In this document: piece after piece, positions 47,097-53,593 of the stretch | Layout of the letters: every line of letters starts with the position of its first letter | Position numbering within the stretch: the stretch's first letter is position 1 | IMG/VR virus record: IMGVR_UViG_3300035565_000044 | Coordinates: 36,523-100,522 of that record | DNA length: 64,000 nucleotides | Source: a virus | Reading direction: 5' to 3' (one strand) | Notes under the pieces: generated by a model | Told to the model about the DNA's origin: nothing | Databases searched by the model: none | The model's input: only the letters and a program-made list of their open reading frames with translations | Translations under genes and position numbers: made by a program

Positions 47097-47164
47097 TGAT
47101 AGAACGGCGGGTATGGCTATTACCTGAGGATCGGAAGCCGAAGATGACTGAGGAAGTTATATAG
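47096..47164 (+). CDS. 22-residue mini-gene, partial duplicate of the HNH start
   Basis: From GTG: IERRVWLLPEDRKPK... It repeats the first 14 residues of the next gene (TERRVWLLSEDRVPL), so the 5' end of the HNH gene seems to have been duplicated. It may be a coupling leader or a remnant. Confidence 0.35.
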   Translation: MIERRVWLLPEDRKPKMTEEVI

Positions 47165-47166
47165 GC

Positions 47167-47559
47167 GTGACTGAGAGACGCGTCTGGCTCTTATCTGAGG
47201 ATCGGGTTCCGCTTTCCAGGAAACAGAAGGCGGAACTTTTTATGCGTCAGGACGGAAAATGTCCCCAGTGTGGGCAGAAGTTGCATATTAAGGGCCATGA
47301 AGGCGTCACGATCATCGATGAACACGTCAATCCCCTCTGGCGCGGCGGCGCAAACGACCTTGCAAACCGGGAGCTGTGGTGCTCTAAATGCGCTTCTGAG
47401 AAGACGGCTCAGGAGGCCGCACAGCGGGGAAAGACGCTGCGGCAGAGAGATGGACACATCGGCGCAAAGCCCGCCAGCAAGCGTCCTATGCCCGGTGGAA
47501 AGGCGTCTGGTTGGAAGTGTCGTCTAGGGCCGAATGGGAAGGAATGGGTGAAGAGATGA
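47167..47559 (+). CDS. HNH endonuclease
   Basis: 130 residues from a GTG. CPQCGQKL (CxxC), IIDEHVNPLWRGGAND (the H of HNH with its N) and NRELWCSKCASEKT (N, CxxC) make a complete zinc-braced HNH motif. The tail is basic (AKPASKRPMPGGKASGWK). It could be a free-standing homing nuclease or a packaging-type HNH; it is far from terminase. Confidence 0.8.
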   Translation: MTERRVWLLSEDRVPLSRKQKAELFMRQDGKCPQCGQKLHIKGHEGVTIIDEHVNPLWRGGANDLANRELWCSKCASEKTAQEAAQRGKTLRQRDGHIGAKPASKRPMPGGKASGWKCRLGPNGKEWVKR

Positions 47560-47744
47560 GAAAAGATGATATCTGGCTCCTAACCCGTCGATACGTCTAT
47601 GGTCCACGAAAGTTTTTAAAAAGCGCCAGGATATTGAACCATAGGCTACAGTTGCCCCGTGGCTCCGGGTGTATAGTTAGTAAGTTTAAGTGGGGAAGAG
47701 AAGTTACTTTTATGAATGTGAGGATGGTGCGCTCATGGCAGTAG
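47556..47744 (+). CDS. hypothetical protein
   Basis: 62 residues (MRKDDIWLLTRRYVYGP...), basic and beta-rich. The DDIWLLTRR start is reminiscent of the RRVWLL start of the two preceding ORFs. ATGA coupling. Confidence 0.5.
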   Translation: MRKDDIWLLTRRYVYGPRKFLKSARILNHRLQLPRGSGCIVSKFKWGREVTFMNVRMVRSWQ

Positions 47745-48109
47745 AACCAGAAGACGTTATGAAACGTAATGCGTTGAAGGATGAATATAATCCATATGGT
47801 TACGTTATCAAGCGCCCAGAAGATGTGGCGCATCCTCCCTTTATGACAGAGGATGGAATGTTGATCGACAGCACCGATGACGCTCGTGTAAACAACAATC
47901 CATCTGAAAGAAGCGTCGCCAATGATCCTATGTGTATGAAGTATCGCGTTCTTACTGAAGCAGAGAAGGCGCAGATGGGGAGCCTGAAGCGGGACTATGC
48001 GGATATGTATGAGGTCCTTAACGCTCTAGGCTCCAGTCGTGAACTGTCGATAGCAAAGACGAAGTTGGAAGAATCGTGTATGTGGGCAGTCAAGCACATT
48101 ACGCGTTAG
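47735..48109 (+). CDS. acb2: Acb2/Tad1-type cyclic-oligonucleotide sponge (anti-CBASS), probable
   Basis: 124 residues. The C-terminal ~60 residues read YRVLTEAEKAQMGSLKRDY then NALGSSRELSIAKTKLEESC and MWAVKHITR, the helical hairpin I associate with Acb2/Tad1-domain proteins (tyrosine-led start, IAxTxLEE, MWAVKHIT end). Acb2 binds the cyclic di- or trinucleotides made by CBASS and stops abortive defence. The N-terminal ~60 residues are extra and unassigned. Near the Tad2-like gene at 49622, which supports an anti-defence neighbourhood. Confidence 0.75.
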   Translation: MAVEPEDVMKRNALKDEYNPYGYVIKRPEDVAHPPFMTEDGMLIDSTDDARVNNNPSERSVANDPMCMKYRVLTEAEKAQMGSLKRDYADMYEVLNALGSSRELSIAKTKLEESCMWAVKHITR

Positions 48110-48138
48110 ATGGAAGTGAAGAAAGGAAAGTGTACCAA

Positions 48139-48384
48139 ATGAAGAAAATTATCCTAGTCTCCATGCTCTTAGCCTCAATGTATACGCCTGTGGCGGCGCA
48201 GGAGTGCGAGCAAGGTCCATATTATGGTGATTGCAGCAGGAACAACCAGAACTACCGTCATGGTAGGTCGCGTTCAAGGGTTGAGCCGTATTACCATTTA
48301 AGCAATAGATACAAACTACACCAGCGCGCAGCCTCTAGAAGGCAAGGATACCACGAGCGCGCAGAGAGTTATAGAAGACGGTAA
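48139..48384 (+). CDS. exported small basic protein
   Basis: 81 residues from MKKIILVSMLLASMYTPVAA with a signal peptide (cleavage near VAA-QEC). Mature part has Arg/Tyr-rich repeats (RSRSRVEPYYHLSNRYKLH). GAAAGGAAAG precedes the ATG. Periplasmic; role unknown. Confidence 0.6.
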   Translation: MKKIILVSMLLASMYTPVAAQECEQGPYYGDCSRNNQNYRHGRSRSRVEPYYHLSNRYKLHQRAASRRQGYHERAESYRRR

Positions 48385-48392
48385 GGGTGGGG

Positions 48393-48416
48393 CGCCAGGA
48401 AGAAATTTCTGGCGCT
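48393..48416. terminator. terminator between convergent units
   Basis: GCGCCAG/CTGGCGC, 7 bp, then TTTATT. It ends the rightward operon and faces the end of the leftward tRNA cluster. Confidence 0.75.
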
Positions 48417-48423
48417 TTATTAA

Positions 48424-48499
48424 TGGTGCCAGTTGCAGGCTTCGAACCCACGACCCCCGTCTTACAAGGACGATGCTCTACCAACTGAGCTAAACTGGC
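48424..48499 (-). tRNA. tRNA-Thr (TGT)
   Basis: Complete cloverleaf: acceptor GCCAGTT/AACTGGC, anticodon loop CTTGTAA, T loop TTCGAAG, encoded CCA. Anticodon TGT. Confidence 0.92.
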
Positions 48500-48513
48500 A
48501 TTCCACGTGAAAT
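48500..48513. promoter_or_regulatory. parS-type palindrome (outer bases differ)
   Basis: ATTCCACGTGAAAT between tRNA-Thr and tRNA-Pro; the 12-base core TTCCACGTGAAA matches the consensus. Confidence 0.5.
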
Positions 48514-48589
48514 GGTCGGAGAAACAGGAATCGAACCTACAACCCCTAGCTCCCAAAGCTAGTGCTCTACCAGATTGAGCTATTCTCCG
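48513..48589 (-). tRNA. tRNA-Pro (TGG)
   Basis: Acceptor CGGAGAA/TTCTCCG, anticodon stem CTAGC/GCTAG with loop TTTGGGA, T loop TTCGATT, encoded CCA. Anticodon TGG. Confidence 0.92.
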
Positions 48590-48625
48590 CCTATGCTTAT
48601 TCTAAGTATACCAACAAAAATTTAG

Positions 48626-48697
48626 AAGTCCAGTGGAGAATCGAACTCCAATCAGGCGGTTATGAGCCGCCAGCTTTAACCGTTAAGCTACAGGACC
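48626..48697 (-). tRNA. tRNA-Met-type (CAT)
   Basis: Acceptor GGTCCTG/CTGGACT (one mismatch), D arm GCTT-AACGGTTA-AAGC, anticodon stem GGCGG/CCGCC with loop CTCATAA, T arm TGGAG-TTCGATT-CTCCA. Elongator Met or lysidine Ile; no CCA encoded. Confidence 0.85.
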
Positions 48698-48790
48698 ATA
48701 AGACTACGCTGAGAAGCAATTACAGCACCGAAACTCTATCAGAGCTAAGGCTATAGTAGGCTGTAACAACCCCTCAGCGTAAGATATGAG

Positions 48791-48894
48791 TGGTGATCAG
48801 GACTGGGTTTCCCCATTTTCTTGCTCTAGCCGTCCACCCGTATGACAGTCCTACATGGCGCACAGGTGCTGCAATTCCTCTTTCGAGCCTGATA
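48791..48894 (-). ncRNA. tRNA-like RNA with CCA end (oversized, degenerate)
   Basis: Minus strand, 104 bases: 5' TATCAGG pairs with CCTGATC (6 of 7) followed by A and CCA, as in a tRNA. Inside are two GAAA-type hairpins (CTC-GAAA-GAG and TGGG-GAAA-CCCA) instead of standard D and T arms. Extended pairing upstream (AGACTA/TAGTCT, GCGCCA/TGGCGC, 48905-48968) suggests a larger fold. Function unknown. Confidence 0.35.
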
Positions 48895-48989
48895 AAGCCA
48901 CTCTAGAAGCGCCAGACTAGGGTGAGATGGCGCCCGTCCGTCAATCACCGGAGTTCGCCCCTTAGTCTGTCGCTGCTACAATGGCTTGT

Positions 48990-49088
48990 AGCCCAGAGAA
49001 GGATTCTAACCTTCCTCCCCACCGTCAGGGTCAATTACTCCCTCGTGTGTCGCATGGGGACGCAACATTTCCAGCAGTTGCTCTGGAC
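48990..49088 (-). ncRNA. tRNA-like RNA with enlarged anticodon region
   Basis: Minus strand, 99 bases: perfect-pairing acceptor GTCCAGA/TCTGGGC (one wobble), D-like arm GCAAC/GTTGC with a GG-containing loop, T arm GAAGG-TTAGAAT-CCTTC. Between D and T arms are about 46 bases where 22 are normal, including GTCCCC/GGGGAG closure and GGG/CCC. T loop has A at the usual C56. Not a standard tRNA. Confidence 0.4.
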
Positions 49089-49150
49089 ATAAGCTGAATA
49101 CGTCAACGGCGTACTCGAATGCTACCTCTACACATGGCAGAGAAGACTGG

Positions 49151-49222
49151 CTGGCAAGACTGGATTCGAACCAGTAACCTACGCCTTAACAGGGCGACGC
49201 ACTACCATTGTGCTACTTGCCA
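49151..49222 (-). tRNA. tRNA-Asn (GTT)
   Basis: Acceptor TGGCAAG/CTTGCCA, D arm GCAC-AATGGTA-GTGC, loop CTGTTAA, T arm ACTGG-TTCGAAT-CCAGT. Anticodon GTT. Confidence 0.92.
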
Positions 49223-49308
49223 AAAGTAAGTAATACTGCTACAGCTAACATCATAATTAATAGCGCTATTATTATCCCAGCGCAACCCTGAACTTCTCTA
49301 TCTGGCAT
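49213..49308 (-). CDS. possible single-span membrane micro-protein
   Basis: 31 residues with one span (GIIIALLIMMLAVAVLLTFG). Weak AGAGA upstream. It overlaps the 5' end of tRNA-Asn by 10 bases. Coding is uncertain. Confidence 0.35.
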   Translation of the reverse strand: MPDREVQGCAGIIIALLIMMLAVAVLLTFGK

Positions 49309-49324
49309 TGTAATATCTCTTTTT

Positions 49325-49523
49325 TGGTGGAGCCGGGGGGATTCGAACCCCCATGAGCCGGAACCTTGGCCAAGCATCACTGCACTAACAGTCATACAAT
49401 TCCAAGGCATATAGTCTTATAAACTGCGTGCTTACCCAGTGAAATTGGGACTATAATTTAATCCAGCCTGTCTTTCGACACCGCTTCAGTTTAGCGGCGC
49501 ATTCACCGTTGTGCTGCGGCTCC
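49325..49523 (-). ncRNA. tRNA-like RNA of about 199 bases
   Basis: Minus strand. Perfect acceptor GGAGCCG/CGGCTCC, discriminator A, encoded CCA, canonical T arm GGGGG-TTCGAAT-CCCCC, and a D-like arm with AACGGTGAAT. About 120 extra bases lie between D and T arms, with stems CCGCT/AGCGG, GACAGG-region and TATAGTC/GACTATA. Options: a tRNA with an unusual insert, a tRNA-like regulatory RNA, or a tmRNA-like remnant (no tag ORF and no G3-U70 pair were seen). Confidence 0.45.
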
Positions 49524-49530
49524 GTATTGG

Positions 49531-49614
49531 TGGGCGCCGGTGGAATCGAACCACCCATGGACGCAATGCCTACGGATTTACAGTCCGTTCCCTTCTCCAG
49601 TTGGGTAGACGCCC
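49531..49614 (-). tRNA. tRNA-Tyr (GTA)
   Basis: 84 bases with a long variable arm as expected for Tyr: acceptor GGGCGTC/GGCGCCC, anticodon stem ACGGA/TCCGT with loop CTGTAAA, T arm GGTGG-TTCGATT-CCACC. Anticodon GTA. Confidence 0.92.
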
Positions 49615-49621
49615 TTATTCG

Positions 49622-49903
49622 TTAGTTCCGAATAACCCAGTCTTCAGAAAGCATATCTTCTTGGCTAGCAAGCCATCCCATCACGATTTCGCCATTAGCG
49701 TTTTTCATGATGATGGCTGGTTTTACGACTGCGGTTCCGCCATGCAGAAGGGCGTAACTTTGAGCTTGTTTGCTCCAGAACTTTTCAGCCTCAAGCGCTG
49801 GATTTCCAGGAGAAAGGGCAATCCACACTCCCTTGCCATTCCACCCCTCACGGGCGACGGCGTCTCCATTTTTCATAGCGCGAATAGCGTCACCAAAATC
49901 CAT
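49622..49903 (-). CDS. tad2: Tad2-type anti-Thoeris protein (DUF2829 family), probable
   Basis: 93 residues. MDFGDAIRAMKNGDAVAREG then WNGKGVWIALSPG, a central helix, and GEIVMGWLASQEDMLSEDWV follow the DUF2829/Tad2 pattern (FGxAIxxLKxGxxVaRxGWNGKG ... WxaSQxDmLaeDW). Tad2 captures the Thoeris signal molecule (a gcADPR-type nucleotide). It is promoter-proximal to the leftward tRNA cluster, downstream of an operator-bearing promoter (50008-50036). Confidence 0.85.
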   Translation of the reverse strand: MDFGDAIRAMKNGDAVAREGWNGKGVWIALSPGNPALEAEKFWSKQAQSYALLHGGTAVVKPAIIMKNANGEIVMGWLASQEDMLSEDWVIRN

Positions 49904-50007
49904 ATCATTTCCTTTCTTGAATAATTAGGTCCAGGGAAGACGAGGTCTTTTGGGAAAGGCGCCTTCCCTGGAGTTTCGCCCGATATGCATCGGGTTGATG
50001 CGTATTT

Positions 50008-50036
50008 GGTGTAGCCGATACGGATGCCTGTGTCAA
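50008..50036 (-). promoter_or_regulatory. sigma70-type promoter with operator
   Basis: Minus strand TTGACA (50031-50036), 17 bases, TACACC (50008-50013). The spacer carries ATCCG-TAT-CGGCT (50013-50025), one base off the operator consensus. It would drive Tad2 and the tRNA/tRNA-like cluster. Confidence 0.6.
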
Positions 50037-50084
50037 TCATATAATTTGGTTGAAACGAGCGGAGCCGGACCCTAGGTAGGGCGC

Positions 50085-50390
50085 ATGGCTGCAATCTTCA
50101 ACCACCGCCATCGTCAGCGCATGGCGGCGAAGCAGGTTCCCAATCTCAGGAATCTCTTCATAGCGCAGAACGGCCTTTGCTTTTACTGTAAATGCCAAAT
50201 GCAAATGTTCATTAGTGATGAAACGGAGGCTACACGTGATCATAGGACGCCAATATCCCGTGGCGGAGCCATGAGGGGAAGAAACGTGGTCGCAGCCTGC
50301 AATGGCTGTAACCATTTGAAGGGGGAAATGACGGAAGCGGAGTTCAGACTGGTGATGGAAATAATTAGAAATTTGTTGAAGCTTGGTTAA
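50085..50390 (+). CDS. HNH endonuclease
   Basis: 101 residues. CFYCKCQM, TRDHRTPISRGGAMRGRN and VAACNGCNHLKG give CxxC, the DH pair, the N and the second CxxC of a zinc-braced HNH nuclease. Free-standing, upstream of the antirepressor. Confidence 0.8.
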   Translation: MAAIFNHRHRQRMAAKQVPNLRNLFIAQNGLCFYCKCQMQMFISDETEATRDHRTPISRGGAMRGRNVVAACNGCNHLKGEMTEAEFRLVMEIIRNLLKLG

Positions 50391-50506
50391 TGAAAGGATA
50401 AGGTAGGGGTGCGCGGCTAGGGTAGCTACCGAACAGTGGTGTTTTTCCTGCCCTTTCCCACCACCGCCGCGCCCCTCTTATGGAAAGGCTGTCTGAAAGG
50501 CAGACT

Positions 50507-51310
50507 ATGACTAATAAGATTACTCTTTGCAAAGATGAGAGCGGCGAACCAATGGCGGATAGCCGCCATGTTGCAGAACGGCTTGGACGCCAGCATAAGC
50601 ACATTCTCGAAGCGATAAAGCTCTTGGATTTGTCTTTAGATTTCAAAGGCCGGAATTTCCGACCTTTGAGAATCAAAGACTTAGCAGGAGAAAGGTTGTC
50701 ACATATTTTGATGACCGAACGTGGATTTATGGGGCTGTGCAGATCACTCAAGGGTGGCGTCGCCTCAGAAATTTACGAGGCGTTTGTAAACGAGTTTTAC
50801 CGTATGCGCTGTGAGTTGGAAATGTTGCGGGGGAATGCTCCTGTTCCTCAACTGTCTCAGCTTGAAATCGCCAAAATGGCGGTTGCAGGCTGGGAGAAGG
50901 CAGAGCAAGAGAGAGACGCTGCTCGCGCCCAACTTGCCGCCTCAGAACAGAACGTCGGCCGTCTATCGAACGAAGTCCAGGAGCTAAAGCCATCAGCAGC
51001 GGCGCTGGCGCTCATCACATCAAGTCCAAAGTCTATTCTTCCCCGCGCAGCAGCCAAGGCGCTTGGCGTAGGGCCGAATTATCTGTTCCAATGGTTTCGT
51101 GAAAATAAATGGATTTACGATTCGTCCAGTGGCGTCCTGCCAAACCAGGATAAGATAAACTATGGGCTCATGGAGTTAAAGTACTACGACCGTGGGCTTG
51201 AAGAATACCTTTCTGTGGACGCTCCAGGGCGCCGTCCACAGGTTATGGTCACAGGACGTGGAATGCAGAAGCTAGCGAAGATATTCGTTAATAATGTTGT
51301 AGCTATCTGA
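50507..51310 (+). CDS. Rha-type antirepressor with C-terminal ANT (KilA-C) domain
   Basis: 267 residues from MTNKITLCKDESGEPMADSR (AAAGGCAGACT before the ATG). Rha-like N-terminus: HVAERLGRQHKHILEAIKLL, FKGRNFRPL, YLMTERGF-like ILMTERGFMGLC. A helical linker follows. The C-terminal ANT domain has ILPRAAAKALGVGPNYLFQW, LMELKYYDRGLEEY and VTGRGMQKLAKIF. Such proteins counter repressors or act in host takeover. Its presence alone does not prove lysogeny. Confidence 0.85.
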   Translation: MTNKITLCKDESGEPMADSRHVAERLGRQHKHILEAIKLLDLSLDFKGRNFRPLRIKDLAGERLSHILMTERGFMGLCRSLKGGVASEIYEAFVNEFYRMRCELEMLRGNAPVPQLSQLEIAKMAVAGWEKAEQERDAARAQLAASEQNVGRLSNEVQELKPSAAALALITSSPKSILPRAAAKALGVGPNYLFQWFRENKWIYDSSSGVLPNQDKINYGLMELKYYDRGLEEYLSVDAPGRRPQVMVTGRGMQKLAKIFVNNVVAI

Positions 51311-51767
51311 CATAACGCTCTATCCCACACTTCAAAACGCCGTGGGTCTCCAGCAGGGCCACGGCGTCATCTAGCGTATCAGCGCAATAAACCAGCCATC
51401 CTCTCTCAAACAGTCCTTCCAATATCTCACGCCTCTCTGGCGTAGGCGCTACACCAGCGCGTTTCAATTCTAAAAGAAATGGTTCTGCAATAACGCCTTC
51501 GCCTAAATAATCTGGATCACCTCTAAGCAAAAGGTCAGGAAATCCAGGCATGAGCCCCATTTTCTTTAGATTCCAAGTTTCACCAGCCCCTCTACTCCCT
51601 TCATTGGGAATATGAACGAAAGTGCTTTTAGGAGTGCCACGTAGGCGCCACTGGGTAAACAGCGCTCGTTGCATCTGGTCTTCTTTCATAGCTCTGTCAA
51701 TTGGATTTATCACACGCTTTGGACGCCATTTCTTTGGCGCCACGATCTTCTTAGCAACCGGAGACAT
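51303..51767 (-). CDS. VRR-NUC family nuclease
   Basis: 154 residues from MSPVAKKIVAPKKW. FVHIPNEGSRG, MPGFPDLLLRG (catalytic D), EPFLLELKRAG (ExK) and TPERREILEGLFERGWLVYC make a clear VRR-NUC core. These resolve branched DNA such as Holliday junctions. Its start codon lies 2 bases from the divergent start at 51770; it is the only leftward gene in this part. Confidence 0.88.
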   Translation of the reverse strand: MSPVAKKIVAPKKWRPKRVINPIDRAMKEDQMQRALFTQWRLRGTPKSTFVHIPNEGSRGAGETWNLKKMGLMPGFPDLLLRGDPDYLGEGVIAEPFLLELKRAGVAPTPERREILEGLFERGWLVYCADTLDDAVALLETHGVLKCGIERYVR

Positions 51768-51769
51768 AA

Positions 51770-52141
51770 ATGAGTAGACCTTCCCGTTCGAAACGCGCTG
51801 TATCTGAAGCCAGCGTCGGAACTTGCATGAGTTGCGGAATAAGTGTAAGACGCAGCTCACCTTTTGTGGTATTTGCTACAGAGAATATAATGCATGATCA
51901 TTGCTATGTAAATAGCAGAAAGAAAACACCTAATGAGCAACGATCCGGGGCAGTACCGCCCCCTAACTCCACAAGAAATATTGTCATTCTTTCAGGAGAT
52001 GAAAGAAAGGATAGTGTTGATAGAAGAACTAATATCGAATATATTGCGAAACAACGACCTCAAGGTGGAGGCGGAGCCCAAGAAGCGGAGCCAGAAAAAG
52101 GAGCGCGCAGTGGCAAAAAGACCGTCAAAAGAACCACATGA
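51770..52141 (+). CDS. hypothetical Cys-containing protein
   Basis: Up to 123 residues. Residues 1-50 include GTCMSCGISVRRS and HDHCYVN, a CxxC...HxxC metal-like set with GGAG 7 bases before the ATG. The last ~70 residues overlap the next gene out of frame and are low-complexity, so the real product may be judged by its first half. Confidence 0.45.
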   Translation: MSRPSRSKRAVSEASVGTCMSCGISVRRSSPFVVFATENIMHDHCYVNSRKKTPNEQRSGAVPPPNSTRNIVILSGDERKDSVDRRTNIEYIAKQRPQGGGGAQEAEPEKGARSGKKTVKRTT

Positions 52142-52289
52142 TGATGTGGAAGAAGACAAGGCGATGATTAATAAAGCAGTCGCCAAGCATACAGCTAAAG
52201 AGCATCCGGGTCATGCTCCTACAACAATCAAGAAGGGCGGACGCCCAGTGCCCAAACCATCTGCCAAGAAGGCAGGGCGCGGACGATAA
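51933..52289 (+). CDS. hypothetical Lys-rich protein
   Basis: 118 residues: a short helical start (LTPQEILSFFQEMKERIVLI) and a Lys/Pro/Ala-rich tail (KKRSQKKERAVAKRPSKEP). Overlaps 51770-52141 by 209 bases. Basic tails like this are common in DNA-contacting phage proteins. Confidence 0.5.
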   Translation: MSNDPGQYRPLTPQEILSFFQEMKERIVLIEELISNILRNNDLKVEAEPKKRSQKKERAVAKRPSKEPHDDVEEDKAMINKAVAKHTAKEHPGHAPTTIKKGGRPVPKPSAKKAGRGR

Positions 52290-52292
52290 TAA

Positions 52293-52342
52293 ATTAGTGC
52301 ATGGGTTGACATTAGCATATTATAATGTTATCATGCACTAAT
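52293..52342 (+). promoter_or_regulatory. promoter of the structural operon inside an inverted repeat
   Basis: TTGACA (52306-52311), exactly 17 bases, TATCAT (52329-52334). The dyad ATTAGTGCATG (52293-52303) and CATGCACTAAT (52332-52342), 11 of 11, flanks and overlaps the promoter; a regulator bound there would control late genes. Confidence 0.7.
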
Positions 52343-52443
52343 CATAACAATGCTGTTATGTGTCCTATTAACAAGCACGTAAGCAACATTGGATGCGCTA
52401 ATATAGGTCGCGACCAGACCTACTGCGTATGCAGACGCTAGAT

Positions 52444-52470
52444 AACCGTCATTTCTATGGCGGTTTTTTT
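52444..52470 (+). terminator. terminator/attenuator in the late leader
   Basis: ACCGTCAT/ATGGCGGT (8 bp with one G-T pair) and TTTTTTT, 110 bases downstream of the late promoter and before the first late gene. Read-through would need antitermination. Confidence 0.75.
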
Positions 52471-52497
52471 ATGCGTGCAAAAAACGGGAGCATTAAT

Positions 52498-52830
52498 ATG
52501 CCTCATCGTCATTTAGAGCGGGCTCATCATCACCTGTCGATGGCCGCGAAGAAAATTGGTCATGAAGCTGGTGGCGGCGTTCACGAGAAGACCACAGCTC
52601 ACCGTCACGGTGGCCATGCTAAGCATCATGAGGCGGGCGGGGGAACTCGTAAGCACCATGAAGCAGGCGGCGGCGCTCGCAAGTGCGGCGGTACTGCTAA
52701 GCACCACGAGGCGGGTGGCGGCGTTCGTCATCGTTCGCATCATGAAGCGGGCGGCGGCGCTCGTAAGTGTGGCGGCTCTGCCAAGCACCATGAAGCTGGC
52801 GGCGGCGTCCGCAAGCGTGGCAAGTGCTGA
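52498..52830 (+). CDS. His/Gly-repeat protein
   Basis: 110 residues from MPHRHLERAHHHLSMAA (GGGAG upstream). At least six copies of HEAGGG[ATV] appear, most as KHHEAGGGxR or RKxGG units, with three Cys. Very basic and His-rich, so it likely binds metal or nucleic acid. First gene after the attenuator of the late promoter. No family recognised. Confidence 0.6.
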   Translation: MPHRHLERAHHHLSMAAKKIGHEAGGGVHEKTTAHRHGGHAKHHEAGGGTRKHHEAGGGARKCGGTAKHHEAGGGVRHRSHHEAGGGARKCGGSAKHHEAGGGVRKRGKC

Positions 52831-52845
52831 TATAAACACAGATTA

Positions 52846-52938
52846 ATGGCATTGGCGGCCAATCCGAAAAGCAGGAAGACTGCTAAGGGGGCGCTGCCGC
52901 CTTTGTCTGTGAGTAAGAGTAAAAGAAAACTGAGATAG
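52846..52938 (+). CDS. small basic protein
   Basis: 30 residues (NPKSRKTAKGALPPLSVSKS), Lys/Arg-rich, between the repeat protein and TerS. RBS weak. Coding uncertain. Confidence 0.35.
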   Translation: MALAANPKSRKTAKGALPPLSVSKSKRKLR

Positions 52939-52957
52939 TCAAACCTAAAAAGAAAAA

Positions 52958-53593
52958 ATGAGCGAAATCGACAAGGTCGCAGATCGCAGCGTTGGTGAAC
53001 GGATAGCTAAAGAATTAGAAGGCATAGATCGTAAGCTATATAGGGGAGATGACCTGTACTGTCAGGAGATGATGGACAAGGTTTGCGAGCTTATATCAGT
53101 TGGTTATAGCATGAATGAGATAGCTAATATCACTGGAATAGCTACGAATACGATCTATAGATGGTGTTGGAAGAACAAAGCGTTCTCAGACTCCATGATT
53201 CTAGCTAGACGTAACCAAGCTCATGTACTTATGGACAGGGCGCATCAGGCGGCTGCGGATGGCGTTATCCACGAGAGAGAGAAAGACGCTAACTTCACCG
53301 TCAACGCCTATATTAAAATAGCTGAGAAGTTAAATCCTAGAAAATATGGTGTTAAGCTTGTCGAGTATAGTGGCGAGCAAGATATAAGGATAACCGATGA
53401 GCAAAGAACCCTCAGGATTCTTGAACTCCTCGCAAAGAACAATCCAGCCCTCATCGAACAAGCAGTCGAAGTTGACGCCCTCCCAGATTACTCAGATGTT
53501 GAAGAGTATGAGTCCGGAGAAGAGGAAGGCGCTCCTGACGAAGATTACTCCTACAGTAGACGATATTCGGGGCCTGGAGAAGACGGACGCTGA
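52958..53593 (+). CDS. terS: terminase small subunit (TerS), probable
   Basis: 211 residues. HTH ELISVGYSMNEIANITGIAT then NTIYRWCWKNKAF matches terminase small subunits, followed by a helical oligomerisation region (FTVNAYIKIAEKLNPRKYG) and an acidic tail. Binds pac/cos DNA for packaging. Directly upstream of, and overlapping, the large subunit frame. Confidence 0.75.
   Translation: MSEIDKVADRSVGERIAKELEGIDRKLYRGDDLYCQEMMDKVCELISVGYSMNEIANITGIATNTIYRWCWKNKAFSDSMILARRNQAHVLMDRAHQAAADGVIHEREKDANFTVNAYIKIAEKLNPRKYGVKLVEYSGEQDIRITDEQRTLRILELLAKNNPALIEQAVEVDALPDYSDVEEYESGEEEGAPDEDYSYSRRYSGPGEDGR

Noticed and set aside
49325-49523. tmRNA gene
   Set aside because: Ends are tRNA-like with CCA, but it is too short, has no visible tag reading frame, no G3-U70 alanine signal and no tmRNA-type D loop.
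49325-49523. Group I intron in a tRNA
   Set aside because: The insert of ~120 bases is too small and the P7/P3 core words were not found in the right order.
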